Assembly (NCBI GenBank): GCA_902464035.1
Contig: CABQHT010000035.1
Location: forward strand, 1 to 20,523
Source of the DNA: an uncultured Collinsella sp.
GTDB taxonomy: Bacteria > Actinomycetota > Coriobacteriia > Coriobacteriales > Coriobacteriaceae
DNA: 20,523 nt
Reading direction: 5' to 3'
In this document: positions 7,592 through 15,394 of the stretch, piece by piece
How positions within the stretch are numbered: position 1 is the first letter of the stretch
Layout of the letters: each line of letters opens with the position of its first letter
Position numbers and translations under genes: made by a program
Notes under the pieces: generated by a model
Seen by the model: the letters and a program-made list of their open reading frames with translations, nothing else
What the model was told of the DNA's origin: nothing
The model's database searches: none

Positions 7592-8565
7592 TGACGATTC
7601 TTGCCGTCGCCGCCGGGTTCGCGGCCGACCTTGCCTTCGGCGACCCGCGCTGGCTTCCCCATCCCGTCGTCGCCATGGGGCGCGCGATCACGTGGGCCGA
7701 AGGCCGCCTGCGGGGCGCATTCCCGCAAACGTCCGCGGGCACGCGCGCCGCAGGGGTTGTGCTCGCCGTGGCGCTTCCGCTTGCGTGTGGGCTTTTGACC
7801 TGGGGAATCCTGCATCTTTGCGGCATGGTTCACTCCGGCTTGCGCTTCGTGGCCGAGGCATGGGCGAGCTATCAGATTCTCGCGGCATGCGAGCTGCGCC
7901 GCCAGAGCCTGGCCGTTGCCCGCGCGTTCTCGAAGGGCGGACTTGTCGCGGCGCGCGAAGCCGTCGGGCTCATCGTGGGACGTGACACGTCTGTTCTCGA
8001 CGAGCAGGGCGTCGCGCGCGCCGCCGTGGAAACGGTGGCGGAGAACGCGAGCGACGGTGTCATCGCGCCGCTTTTCTACCTTATGATCGGGGGTGCGCCT
8101 TTGGGCATGGCGTACAAGGCGGTGAACACGCTCGACAGCATGGTGGGCTACAAAAACGAGCGCTACATCGACTTCGGCTGCGCTTCGGCGCGCCTCGACG
8201 ATGCGGTGAACTGGATTCCCTCGCGGTTATCGGCCCTGTTCATGATCGCCGTGTGCCCGATCGTCGGGCTCGACGCGCGCGGGGCGGCGCGCATCTGGCG
8301 CCGCGACAGGCGTCGCCATGCGAGCCCGAACGCGGCGCAGACCGAGTCGGCGTGCGCGGGTGCGCTCGGACTGCGCCTGGCAGGACCCGCGGTGTATTTC
8401 GGCAAGCTCGTTGAGAAACCGACGATAGGCGACGCGTCCCGCGAAATCGAGTGGGGCGACATCGCCCGGGCGACAAGGCTCATGCTCGCCGCGTCCGTAT
8501 GCGCACTCGTCGTCTTCGGCGCCGCGCGCGCGGCGGTCGTGCTCGCCGTGGGGGCGATGGCATGA
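7591..8565 (+). CDS. cbiB: Adenosylcobinamide-phosphate synthase (aminopropanol attachment)
   Basis: CbiB is a membrane protein that couples adenosylcobyric acid to (R)-1-aminopropanol phosphate. The 324-residue product carries the family blocks GDPRWLPHPV near the N-terminus, VETVAENASDGVIAPLFY in the middle, then KAVNTLDSMVGYKNERY and HASPNAAQTES. Hydrophobic segments at about residues 1-15, 50-75, 155-170, 205-220 and at the very end fit a multi-pass membrane protein. The start is ATG 7591, whose A is also the last base of the previous TGA; a GTG one codon earlier is an alternative. It overlaps cobD by 4 bases, and CobD makes its aminopropanol phosphate substrate. The ribosome binding site is weak, so coupling to the preceding gene is likely. 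Confidence 0.94.
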   Translation: MTILAVAAGFAADLAFGDPRWLPHPVVAMGRAITWAEGRLRGAFPQTSAGTRAAGVVLAVALPLACGLLTWGILHLCGMVHSGLRFVAEAWASYQILAACELRRQSLAVARAFSKGGLVAAREAVGLIVGRDTSVLDEQGVARAAVETVAENASDGVIAPLFYLMIGGAPLGMAYKAVNTLDSMVGYKNERYIDFGCASARLDDAVNWIPSRLSALFMIAVCPIVGLDARGAARIWRRDRRRHASPNAAQTESACAGALGLRLAGPAVYFGKLVEKPTIGDASREIEWGDIARATRLMLAASVCALVVFGAARAAVVLAVGAMA

Positions 8566-9785
8566 GGAAAGACCACGCCGCGCCCCGGGCTGCCGGGGGA
8601 ATCCTGCGCGCCCGCACGCATGGGGGCAGCGCGCAATCGCTCGGCATCGCTTGCGAAGGGGGTGCCTCCGACCTCATTGACTTCTCGGTGAACGTGAATC
8701 CGGCAGGCCCCTCGCCGCGCGCCGTCGCCGCAGCTTGCAAGGCGCTTTCTCGAATCGACGCCTACCCCGATAGGGAAAGCCTCGCCCTCGTTCGCGCGCT
8801 AGCGCGCGACCAGGGCATTCCCGAAGATACTATCGTCTGCGGCGCGGGCGCGTCCGACATCATCTGGCGGCTCGCCGCGGCGGTGCGCCCGAAACGCATC
8901 GTCGTGTGCGCGCCGACGTTCTCTGAATATGCGGAGGCGGCATCGTACTACGGCGCATGCGTGCAGGAGTTCCCGCTCTCCGAAGCGGACGACTTCGACG
9001 TGCCCGCCTCCTTCGCCTGCGCGATCGAGGGGCCGGGAGACGTGGCGTACCTCTGCAATCCGAACAACCCGACGGGGCGCCTCGTCGACCCCAGCGTGAT
9101 CGAGGCCGCGGCTTGCCGCTGCGAGCAGGTGGGCGCGCTGCTCGTCGTGGACGAGTGCTTCCTCGGATTTGCGCCCGACGCCCGCGAAAGGAGCGTGGCC
9201 GCACGCGCCGCGTGTTCGCGCCATGTGGCCGTGCTCTCCGCGTTCACCAAGCTCTACGGAATGGCGGGGTTGCGGTTGGGATATCTGATCAGCGGAAACG
9301 CCCAACTCATCGAGGGGATTCGCCGGGCGGGGCAGGCGTGGCCCGTCTCTTCGGTCGCCGAGGCCGCGGGTATCGCCGCCCTGGAAGACGTCGAATACGT
9401 CTCGCGCACGCGCGATGTATTGGAGGGCGAGCGAGCGTGGCTTTCCCACGAGCTCTCCTCGCTCGGGCTTTCCGTCGTGCCGTCGGATGCGAACTTCCTT
9501 TTAGTCCGCACGCCGGCGAAAGACATCCCCGAGCGCCTGTATGATCAGGGGGTTTTGGTCCGCACGTGCGACTCGTTTTCGGTACTGTCCCGTTTCTGGT
9601 GCCGCGTCGCGGTGCGCACGCGCAAGGAGAACGCCCGGCTTGCGATGGCGTTCGGCCGTGCGCTTCGGGCGGAAGACGCATCGGGCGAAGGCGAACCCGA
9701 CGAACGGGGCGGCGCTTCTTTCAGCGGCGCTATGGCGGGCGCGGATGGCCGAGGCTTGGCGAAGGAGGTCGATACCCGTGGGTAG
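8562..9785 (+). CDS. cobD: L-threonine-O-3-phosphate decarboxylase (PLP-dependent)
   Basis: CobD decarboxylates threonine phosphate to (R)-1-amino-2-propanol phosphate for CbiB. It is a fold-type I aminotransferase relative of 407 residues. Features seen: IDFSVNVNPAGPSP near the start, CNPNNPTGRLV, VDECFLGF, the PLP-binding Lys230 in SAFTKLYG followed by GLRLGY, and a C-terminal SRFWCRVAVRT. Histidinol-phosphate aminotransferase is a close relative, but the operon position and the IDFSVNVNP start point to CobD. ATG 8562 overlaps cbiB by 4 bases. After about residue 365 the protein continues for about 42 residues rich in Gly, Ala, Glu and Asp that are unlike the family; this tail contains the strong ribosome binding site of the next gene, which it overlaps by 8 bases. 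Confidence 0.92.
   Translation: MRKDHAAPRAAGGILRARTHGGSAQSLGIACEGGASDLIDFSVNVNPAGPSPRAVAAACKALSRIDAYPDRESLALVRALARDQGIPEDTIVCGAGASDIIWRLAAAVRPKRIVVCAPTFSEYAEAASYYGACVQEFPLSEADDFDVPASFACAIEGPGDVAYLCNPNNPTGRLVDPSVIEAAACRCEQVGALLVVDECFLGFAPDARERSVAARAACSRHVAVLSAFTKLYGMAGLRLGYLISGNAQLIEGIRRAGQAWPVSSVAEAAGIAALEDVEYVSRTRDVLEGERAWLSHELSSLGLSVVPSDANFLLVRTPAKDIPERLYDQGVLVRTCDSFSVLSRFWCRVAVRTRKENARLAMAFGRALRAEDASGEGEPDERGGASFSGAMAGADGRGLAKEVDTRG
9762..9769 (+). promoter_or_regulatory. Strong ribosome binding site for cbiP/cobQ inside the cobD tail
   Basis: AAGGAGGT, a near-perfect match to the 16S rRNA 3' end, lies 8 bases before GTG 9778. It decides the start of the next gene and lies inside the end of the cobD coding sequence, so ribosomes finishing cobD would pass over it. 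Most other junctions in the operon have weaker sites. Confidence 0.75.
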
Positions 9786-11277
9786 GGCCAAGCCCATCAT
9801 GATCCAGGGCACCATGTCGAACGCGGGGAAGAGCCTGCTCGCGGCGGGGCTGTGCCGCGTGCTTTCGCAGGACGGCCTGCGCGTGACTCCCTTCAAGAGC
9901 CAGAACATGGCACTCAACAGCGGCGTCACGGCCGACGGGCTCGAGATGGGGCGCGCCCAGATCATGCAGGCCGAGGCGTGCGGCATCGCGCCCGACGTGC
10001 GCATGAACCCCATCCTGCTCAAGCCCGAAAGCGGCCACCGAAGCCAGCTCATCGTGGCCGGCAAGGCGCAGGGAGCCTTCGCTGCGAGGGACTACTTCGC
10101 GCGAAAGAAGGCGCTCATGCCGCAGATTTTGGAGGCGTTCGATTCGCTCGCGGAGGAAAACGACGTCATCGTCATCGAGGGCGCCGGCAGCCCCGCCGAA
10201 ATCAACCTTGCCGAAAATGACATCGTCAACATGGGGCTCGCGCGCGCCGTGTCCTCCCCCGTGCTGCTTGCGGGCGACATCGACCCGGGCGGGGTATTTG
10301 CCCAGCTCTACGGCACGGTCGCGCTCCTTGCGCCCGAGGACCGCGCGCTTTTGCGGGGGCTTGTGGTGAACAAGTTCCGCGGCGATGTGGAAATCCTGCG
10401 CCCGGGTTTGGCCCCGCTCGAGAAGATGTGCGGGGTTCCCGTCGTGGGGGTCGTGCCGTATCTCACGCTTGACCTGGACGACGAGGACTCGCTCGCGCCG
10501 CGCCTATCTGCCCGCGAGGCGCGCGGCGTCATCGACGTCGCCGTCGTGCGTCTTCCGCATCTGTCGAACTTCACCGACTTCGACCCGCTTTCGCGCGTGC
10601 CCGGCGTGGGCGTGCGCTACGTTTCCTCGACGACCGATCTGGGCCGACCCGACCTGGTGGTGCTTCCCGGCTCGAAGACTACGCTCGACGACGCGCGTTG
10701 GCTTGCGGCTAGCGGCATCGGAGCCTGTGTACGCGCGCTTTCGGGCGCGGGCACGCCGGTGCTCGGCATATGCGGAGGCTACCAGCTTTTGGGAGACGAG
10801 CTTTCCGACCCGCACGGCAGGGAAGGCGCTGGCACCGCGCGCGGGCTCGGGCTCATCCCTGCAAGTACGGTTTTCAAGGAGGAAAAGCGCCTCGCCCAGT
10901 CGGAGCTGCGCATCACGGGCGCCCAAGGCGCGTTCTCGGCGTGGAACGGCATGACGGCGCGCGGGTACGAGATTCACGACGGCGAAACGACCGTCTCCTG
11001 CGCCCCTGCGGGCACAATTAGCGGCAAACCAGAAGGCGCGGCCTGCGGAAACGTGTTCGGAACCTATCTCCACGGCCTGTTCGACGAACCGGGGGTGGCG
11101 CTCGCCCTCGCGCGCTCACTCGCGCGCATGCGCGGCCTGCCCGAGAACGTCGTGGGTGCTGCGGGCGCGGCGTCCGCGGCCGATCACCGTGCGCGCGAGT
11201 TCGACCGCCTGGCCGACGTCGTGCGCGGGGCGCTCGACATGGAGTATGTCTACCGCATTATCGAGGAGGGCGTATGA
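9778..11277 (+). CDS. cbiP: Cobyric acid synthase (amidates side chains b, d, e, g)
   Basis: CbiP (CobQ) performs four ATP- and glutamine-dependent amidations of adenosylcobyrinic acid a,c-diamide. The 499-residue length is standard. The ATP domain has GTMSNAGKS at residues 11-19, PFKSQNMALNS, MNPILLKP and IEGAGSPAEIN; the C-terminal glutamine amidotransferase domain has the nucleophile Cys332 in GICGGYQLLG and His432 in YLHGLFD. GTG 9778 follows a strong AAGGAGGT site by 8 bases, and the family sequence begins right at this codon (MGRAKPIMIQGT). It overlaps cobD by 8 bases and cobO by 4. CbiA upstream does the first two amidations on the same substrate line. Confidence 0.96.
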   Translation: MGRAKPIMIQGTMSNAGKSLLAAGLCRVLSQDGLRVTPFKSQNMALNSGVTADGLEMGRAQIMQAEACGIAPDVRMNPILLKPESGHRSQLIVAGKAQGAFAARDYFARKKALMPQILEAFDSLAEENDVIVIEGAGSPAEINLAENDIVNMGLARAVSSPVLLAGDIDPGGVFAQLYGTVALLAPEDRALLRGLVVNKFRGDVEILRPGLAPLEKMCGVPVVGVVPYLTLDLDDEDSLAPRLSAREARGVIDVAVVRLPHLSNFTDFDPLSRVPGVGVRYVSSTTDLGRPDLVVLPGSKTTLDDARWLAASGIGACVRALSGAGTPVLGICGGYQLLGDELSDPHGREGAGTARGLGLIPASTVFKEEKRLAQSELRITGAQGAFSAWNGMTARGYEIHDGETTVSCAPAGTISGKPEGAACGNVFGTYLHGLFDEPGVALALARSLARMRGLPENVVGAAGAASAADHRAREFDRLADVVRGALDMEYVYRIIEEGV

Positions 11278-11789
11278 TTCACGTGTATCATGGCGACGGC
11301 AAAGGCAAGACCACGGCGGCGATGGGCCTCGCCCTTCGCATGCTCGCTGCAGGCCGCCGCGTCGTCGTCGTGCAGTTCCTGAAAGACGGCGAAAGCGGGG
11401 AGGTGCGCCTGCTCGCCGAGCATTTCGGCGTGCCCGTGTTCGCGGGGAAGGCGTCGGACAAGTTTAGCTGGTCGATGACGTCGGAAGAACTTGCCGCGAC
11501 GTGCGAGCTGCACGATGGGAACCTCGCTTCCGCGCTCGCCGAGCTTGAGGGCGCGCAAGAGGGACTGCTCGTGCTCGACGAGGCACTCGACGCGCTTTCG
11601 AAGGGGCTTGTCGACGAGGCGCTCGTGGACCGCGCGCTCGATATGTCCGCGCGCGGCGTCGAAGTAGCGCTCACCGGGCGCGCGCCTTTCCGCAAGATCG
11701 TGGAGAAGGCCGACTACATAACCGAGATGCGGTGCGAGAAACATCCCTACGAGCAGGGGATATGTGCAAGGGAAGGAGTGGAGTACTAG
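11274..11789 (+). CDS. cobO: Corrinoid adenosyltransferase (CobO/BtuR type)
   Basis: This enzyme transfers the adenosyl group of ATP to cob(I)alamin or cob(I)yrinic acid a,c-diamide, forming the Co-C bond. The 171-residue protein begins with the CobO/BtuR P-loop GDGKGKTT at residues 7-14, then VVVVQFLKDG, LLVLDEALDAL (Walker B-like) and VALTGRAPF. It is the CobA/CobO family rather than the PduO or EutT types, which lack this P-loop. ATG 11274 overlaps the cbiP stop by 4 bases and follows GAGGAGG at 11263-11269. Its product is the substrate form that CbiP amidates, which fits the adjacency. The TAG stop directly abuts the cbiC ATG. Confidence 0.94.
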   Translation: MIHVYHGDGKGKTTAAMGLALRMLAAGRRVVVVQFLKDGESGEVRLLAEHFGVPVFAGKASDKFSWSMTSEELAATCELHDGNLASALAELEGAQEGLLVLDEALDALSKGLVDEALVDRALDMSARGVEVALTGRAPFRKIVEKADYITEMRCEKHPYEQGICAREGVEY

Positions 11790-12431
11790 ATGGATTCCAA
11801 GGAGATGGCGCCCGGCGACATCGAGCGGCGCAGCTTCGAGATCATCACCGAAGAGCTCGGCGGCCGCACGTTCCCGCCGCTCGAAGAGCCCGTCGTGAAG
11901 CGCGTCATCCACACCACTGCCGACTTCTCGTACGCCGATTCTCTCGTGTTCACCCATGACGCCGCGCACTGTGCGCTCGACGCACTGCGCGCAGGGGCCA
12001 CGGTGCTCACCGACACGAACATGGCGCTCGCAGGCATAAGCAAGCCCGCGCTCGCGAAGCTCGGCTGCAAGGCCGTGTGCTACATGGCCGACCCTGATGT
12101 CGCCGCGGCTGCGCGCGCCGCGGGCACGACTCGCGCCGTTGCGAGCATGGACAAAGCTTGCGGCATCGAGGGTCCGCTCATCGTGGCCGTCGGCAACGCT
12201 CCCACAGCACTTCTGCGCCTCGCCGAGCTCATGGACGCGGGGAAGATCGCGCCCGCGCTCGTCGTTGGGGTGCCGGTCGGGTTTGTGAACGTGGTCGAGG
12301 CGAAAGAGGAGCTACTCGCGCGACGCGTGCCGGCCATCGTCGCGAGGGGTCGCAAGGGCGGCTCGACCGTGGCGGCCGCCATTATGAACGCGCTGCTCTA
12401 CCAGATCACGCGCACAGGCGGCCCGAAGTGA
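11790..12431 (+). CDS. cbiC: Cobalt-precorrin-8 methylmutase
   Basis: CbiC moves the methyl group from C11 to C12 of cobalt-precorrin-8, giving cobyrinic acid. The 213-residue length is usual. RVIHTTADFSYADSL has the expected catalytic His41, and TDTNMALAGISK, AVGNAPTALLRL, VVGVPVGFVNVVEAKEEL and RGRKGGSTVAAAIMNALL are family blocks. ATG 11790 is the base after the cobO stop; AAGGAG at 11773-11778 lies 11 bases before it. It overlaps cbiJ by 4 bases. It acts after CbiET on the corrin ring, so the operon order does not follow the pathway order. No odd features were seen. Confidence 0.95.
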   Translation: MDSKEMAPGDIERRSFEIITEELGGRTFPPLEEPVVKRVIHTTADFSYADSLVFTHDAAHCALDALRAGATVLTDTNMALAGISKPALAKLGCKAVCYMADPDVAAAARAAGTTRAVASMDKACGIEGPLIVAVGNAPTALLRLAELMDAGKIAPALVVGVPVGFVNVVEAKEELLARRVPAIVARGRKGGSTVAAAIMNALLYQITRTGGPK

Positions 12432-13201
12432 CGGCGCCCGCATCCGCGCCGGCGCTGCGCATCTTCGCCGGCACCACCGAGGGCCGCCTTCTGTGCGAAT
12501 GGGCGAGCGGGGCGGGCATCCCCGCCCGTGCCTACGCGGCAACCGAGTACGGAGGCGAGCTTTTGGGCGAGCTTCCGGGCATCGAGGTGCATGCGGGCAG
12601 GCTCGACGAGACCGACATGGAGTGCGAGCTTTCTGGCGCGCGCATCGTTGTCGACGCCACGCACCCCTTCGCTACGCTCGCAAGCGGCAACATCCGGGCC
12701 GCTTCGCTCGCTGTGGGCGCACAATGCCTGCGCCTTGCGCGCCCGGTCGAGGCGCTGCCCAAAGGCGTCGTCTCGGTCGCGTCGATCGCCTGCGCGGCGC
12801 GCTTTCTCTCCGAGAACCCGGGTCGTGTTCTTCTCACGACGGGGAGCAAGGAGCTTGCTCCCTACACGCGCGTCCCCGATTTCGCGGAACGCTTCTTTGT
12901 GCGTGTGCTCCCGCTGCCCGGTGCTATAACGAAGTGCATCGACGCGGGGTTTTCGCCGTCGCACGTCATCGGCATGCAGGGGCCCTTCACCCGCGAGCTC
13001 AACGAGGCGATGCTTCGGCAGGTGGGCGCCCAGTGGCTTGTGACCAAGGACTCGGGAACCGTAGGCGGCACGGCTGGGAAGCTCGCCGCAGCGCGCGCCG
13101 TGGGAGCGCGCTGCATCGTGGTCACCCGTCCCGCCGAGGGAGGCGGGGCCCTTTCGCTTCGGGAAGTGGAAGACGCGCTCTTACGGGAGTTCGCGCGCTA
13201 G
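12428..13201 (+). CDS. cbiJ: Cobalt-precorrin-6A reductase
   Basis: CbiJ (CobK) reduces the macrocycle of cobalt-precorrin-6A with a nicotinamide cofactor. The 257-residue product shows the family blocks FAGTTEGR at 13-20, DATHPFA at 76-82, LLTTGSKEL, RVLPLPG, MQGPF and VTKDSGTVGG. GTG 12428 is the chosen start because it gives the 4-base overlap typical of this operon; the ribosome site (AGGCGG at 12416-12421) is weak, and no better start lies upstream in a family-like region. It is the last gene of the run; after its TAG the strand, gene type and composition all change. Identity is firm and the start moderately so. Confidence 0.93.
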   Translation: MTAPASAPALRIFAGTTEGRLLCEWASGAGIPARAYAATEYGGELLGELPGIEVHAGRLDETDMECELSGARIVVDATHPFATLASGNIRAASLAVGAQCLRLARPVEALPKGVVSVASIACAARFLSENPGRVLLTTGSKELAPYTRVPDFAERFFVRVLPLPGAITKCIDAGFSPSHVIGMQGPFTRELNEAMLRQVGAQWLVTKDSGTVGGTAGKLAAARAVGARCIVVTRPAEGGGALSLREVEDALLREFAR

Positions 13202-13409
13202 GCGCTCGCCGCGCCTGCGCGCCCTCCCGCCCGCGTGGGGGTGTTCCTGTAGTTCTGTCAAGAAGGATTCGCCCTTTCGATAGGCGTTTTTGGCAATGCT
13301 GACGCAGGCCCTGCCGGGCCCAGGCCGACTTCGGCGAGGCCGATCTCTACGTTTCCGGCGTCCGCACCCCCAAACGGTCCCTAATTCGCCGCAACTTGTT
13401 GGTGGTGGC
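13202..13409. other. Gene-free junction between two convergent operons; possible dispersed repeat
   Basis: No convincing gene is present. Short open frames exist on both strands here but have no family likeness or ribosome site. From about 13240 to 13400 the text is rich in short palindromes: GGCCC-TGCC-GGGCC at 13307-13320 and GCCG-ACTT-CGGC just after it. It does not resemble coding sequence of either neighbour. I suspect a dispersed intergenic repeat of the kind common in Coriobacteriia, but this is only a recognition by style. There is a weak hairpin plus T-run at 13270-13291. Confidence 0.4.
13270..13291 (+). terminator. Weak terminator-like hairpin after the cobalamin operon
   Basis: CGCC (13270-13273) pairs with GGCG (13283-13286) across a 9-base loop, followed by five T at 13287-13291. 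It is the only stem plus T-run downstream of cbiJ. The stem is only 4 base pairs, so it would be a poor intrinsic terminator by itself. Confidence 0.3.
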
Positions 13410-14624
13410 TTACTGGTAGCGTAGGCACTCCACCGGGTTGAGCTTTGCCGCGCGGCGAGCGGGGTAGAAGCCAAAGATCACGCCGATGCCGACGGAGACG
13501 CCGAAGGCCAGCAGCACCGTGGCGATTGAAAAGCTCGGTGTGATCTCCCCACTGGCACCGAGCTCGTTGAGAACCCCTGATCCTGCGGCAAACATCGCGA
13601 GGCCCCAGGCCAGCAGATAGCCAATCAGGACACCCAGCAGGCCACCGGTGACGCACAGCGCCGAGGACTCGGCCAAAAACTGCGCGGTGATATCGCGGCG
13701 ACTGGCGCCCAAGGCACGGCGAATACCGATCTCGCGGATGCGCTCAGTCACGTTGGTAAGCATCATATTCATAATGCCGATTCCGCCGACAAGCAGTGAG
13801 ATACTGGCGACAGCGCCCATGATGAGCGAGAAGGCGCCCATAAACGAGTTGAGTGAATCGATGGCGCTTTTCATGGAGGTCGCCGATACGCTGTCGTACT
13901 CATCATCCTCCGAGATGCCCTTCATCGCGCGCACCTTAGACTCGATGGTCTTGCAGAGCTCGTCCATGTCTGTGCCCTCGGCGGCAAGTGCCGTCACGCT
14001 GGGAAATGAAGGATTCTCGTCGCCAAACAGGCCGGAGATGGTTTCGCGTGGCATATACAGCGTGAGCGAGCCCATGGAGTCGCTGCCGCCATCAATCACG
14101 CCTACAATCTGCACCTCGCCGTTGGACACCTTGATGGTTTTCCCCAGTGCGTCCTGTTCGTTGCCGTAAAGCTGATCGGCGCCGCCGCGGCTGATGAGCG
14201 CCACGCGCGAGCCTGATTGAGACTCTGCCTGTGAATAGACACGTCCCGCAACGAGCTTGCTGGCGCCCACGGCATCGAGCATGTCGCTATCGACGCCGTG
14301 TGCCATGACGGTATAGCTTTTATCCCCGACCTTGTACTCGGAATAGGCGCTATCGACGATGCCGATCTGCTCAATCTGCGGCACCAGTTTGCGAAGCTTT
14401 TCCACATCCGAATCGGTGAGTTCTTGGGACGAATAGATCTCTACCATGCGGGCTGCATTGAGGCCCAGGCTGTTGACCAGGCTGTTTTGGATGCCGCCGA
14501 TGAGCGAAGTCATGGCGATGACCGAGGCGATGCCAATGACGATGCCAAGGATGGTGAGCAGGCTGCGTCCCTTGTTGGCCTCGAGCGAGTGAAGGGCTTC
14601 TTGGACAAGATCGCGGGTGCTCAT
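13410..14624 (-). CDS. MacB/YknZ-type ABC transporter permease
   Basis: Membrane subunit of an ABC exporter of the MacB/YknZ (FtsX-like) family, 404 residues. One N-terminal membrane helix (about residues 21-45, LTILGIVIGIASVIAM) is followed by a large extracytoplasmic MacB core domain (about 46-260), then three helices (about 265-290, 325-350, 370-392). The stretch GGIGIMNMMLTNVTERIREIGIRRALGA is cut here to its key part, NVTERIREIGIRRALGA, the classic cytoplasmic coupling motif of the family; the end GFYPARRAAKLNPVECLRYQ is also typical. ATG at 14624 follows AGGGAG by 7 bases and overlaps the ATPase gene by 4 bases. It is the third gene of the transporter operon. The substrate is not evident. 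Confidence 0.92.
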   Translation of the reverse strand: MSTRDLVQEALHSLEANKGRSLLTILGIVIGIASVIAMTSLIGGIQNSLVNSLGLNAARMVEIYSSQELTDSDVEKLRKLVPQIEQIGIVDSAYSEYKVGDKSYTVMAHGVDSDMLDAVGASKLVAGRVYSQAESQSGSRVALISRGGADQLYGNEQDALGKTIKVSNGEVQIVGVIDGGSDSMGSLTLYMPRETISGLFGDENPSFPSVTALAAEGTDMDELCKTIESKVRAMKGISEDDEYDSVSATSMKSAIDSLNSFMGAFSLIMGAVASISLLVGGIGIMNMMLTNVTERIREIGIRRALGASRRDITAQFLAESSALCVTGGLLGVLIGYLLAWGLAMFAAGSGVLNELGASGEITPSFSIATVLLAFGVSVGIGVIFGFYPARRAAKLNPVECLRYQ

Positions 14625-15394
14625 TCCTTCGCTCCCTTCGGCTGATTGGTGGATGTCGAAATCGTGGGCAGGGCGTTCACGGCCCCGCGTAACGTATTCG
14701 GTGTATGCGCGACATATGCGCCGTCATGGATTCGCCCGTCACGGATGGTTACGGCTCGATCGGCCTCGGCGGCGATGCCGGGGTCATGCGTGATGAGTAC
14801 GATGGTCTTGCCGCGTTTCTGGAGCTTGTGGAAGGTTTCCATGACGAGCGCCCCGGTTGTCGAGTCTAGATTTCCCGTTGGCTCGTCGGCCAAAATGATG
14901 GGCGGGTCGTTGACGAGGGCGCGCGCGATAGCGACGCGCTGCATCTGTCCGCCCGAGAGTTCCGATATGCGGTGGTCCCAATGGTCGACCGGCAGTGTGA
15001 CGGCTTGCAGCGCGTGCACGGCGCGCATCTCGCGCTGGCTACGCGGCACATTGGTGTAGGACAGCGGCAGCATGACGTTTTCGATCACCGTCAGACGCGG
15101 CAGCAAGTTAAAACTCTGAAAGACAAAGCCGATGCTCAGCGCGCGCACCTCGGTGAGCTCATCATCGTCGAGCTCGGCGACGTTGAGCCCTTGCAGGAAA
15201 TAATCACCCGCCGTCGGCTTGTCCAGGCAGCCCAGGATGTTCATGAGCGTCGACTTGCCCGAGCCTGAGGGGCCGGTGATTGCGACGAACTCACCGGGGT
15301 TCACCGCCAGGCTCACGTTGTGCAGGATGTGGGCGCAACCGGCTTCGCTCTCAAAGATGCGGTGCACGTTGTGGATGTCGATGACGGGACGCAT
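14621..15394 (-). CDS. MacB/YknY-type ABC transporter ATPase
   Basis: ATP-binding subunit of the same exporter, 257 residues. Walker A GPSGSGKS is at 41-48, Q-loop VFQSFNLLP at about 91-99, signature LSGGQ at 146-150, Walker B IILADEP at 166-172, and the H-loop LITHDPG near 199. The LolD/MacB-like pattern (FNLLPRLTVIENVMLPL, NLDSTTG) fits export-type ATPases that pair with FtsX-like permeases. A C-terminal tail of about 30 residues after the ATPase core is rich in Asn, Thr and Ser. The ATG overlaps the stop of the membrane fusion gene by one base, and its own stop overlaps the permease start by 4 bases, so the three genes are translationally coupled. Confidence 0.95.
   Translation of the reverse strand: MRPVIDIHNVHRIFESEAGCAHILHNVSLAVNPGEFVAITGPSGSGKSTLMNILGCLDKPTAGDYFLQGLNVAELDDDELTEVRALSIGFVFQSFNLLPRLTVIENVMLPLSYTNVPRSQREMRAVHALQAVTLPVDHWDHRISELSGGQMQRVAIARALVNDPPIILADEPTGNLDSTTGALVMETFHKLQKRGKTIVLITHDPGIAAEADRAVTIRDGRIHDGAYVAHTPNTLRGAVNALPTISTSTNQPKGAKE

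Noticed and set aside
13202..13409. A cobalamin riboswitch or tRNA in the junction
   Set aside because: No B12-box-like sequence or cloverleaf is seen, and it lies downstream, not upstream, of the B12 genes.
13297..13422. Small + strand frame of about 40 codons starting at ATG 13297
   Set aside because: Pro/Arg-rich, overlaps the permease end, no ribosome site; more likely part of a non-coding repeat.
13181..13474. Small - strand frame of 97 codons across the junction
   Set aside because: It overlaps the ends of both cbiJ and the permease gene, has no ribosome site and a composition like non-coding GC-rich DNA.
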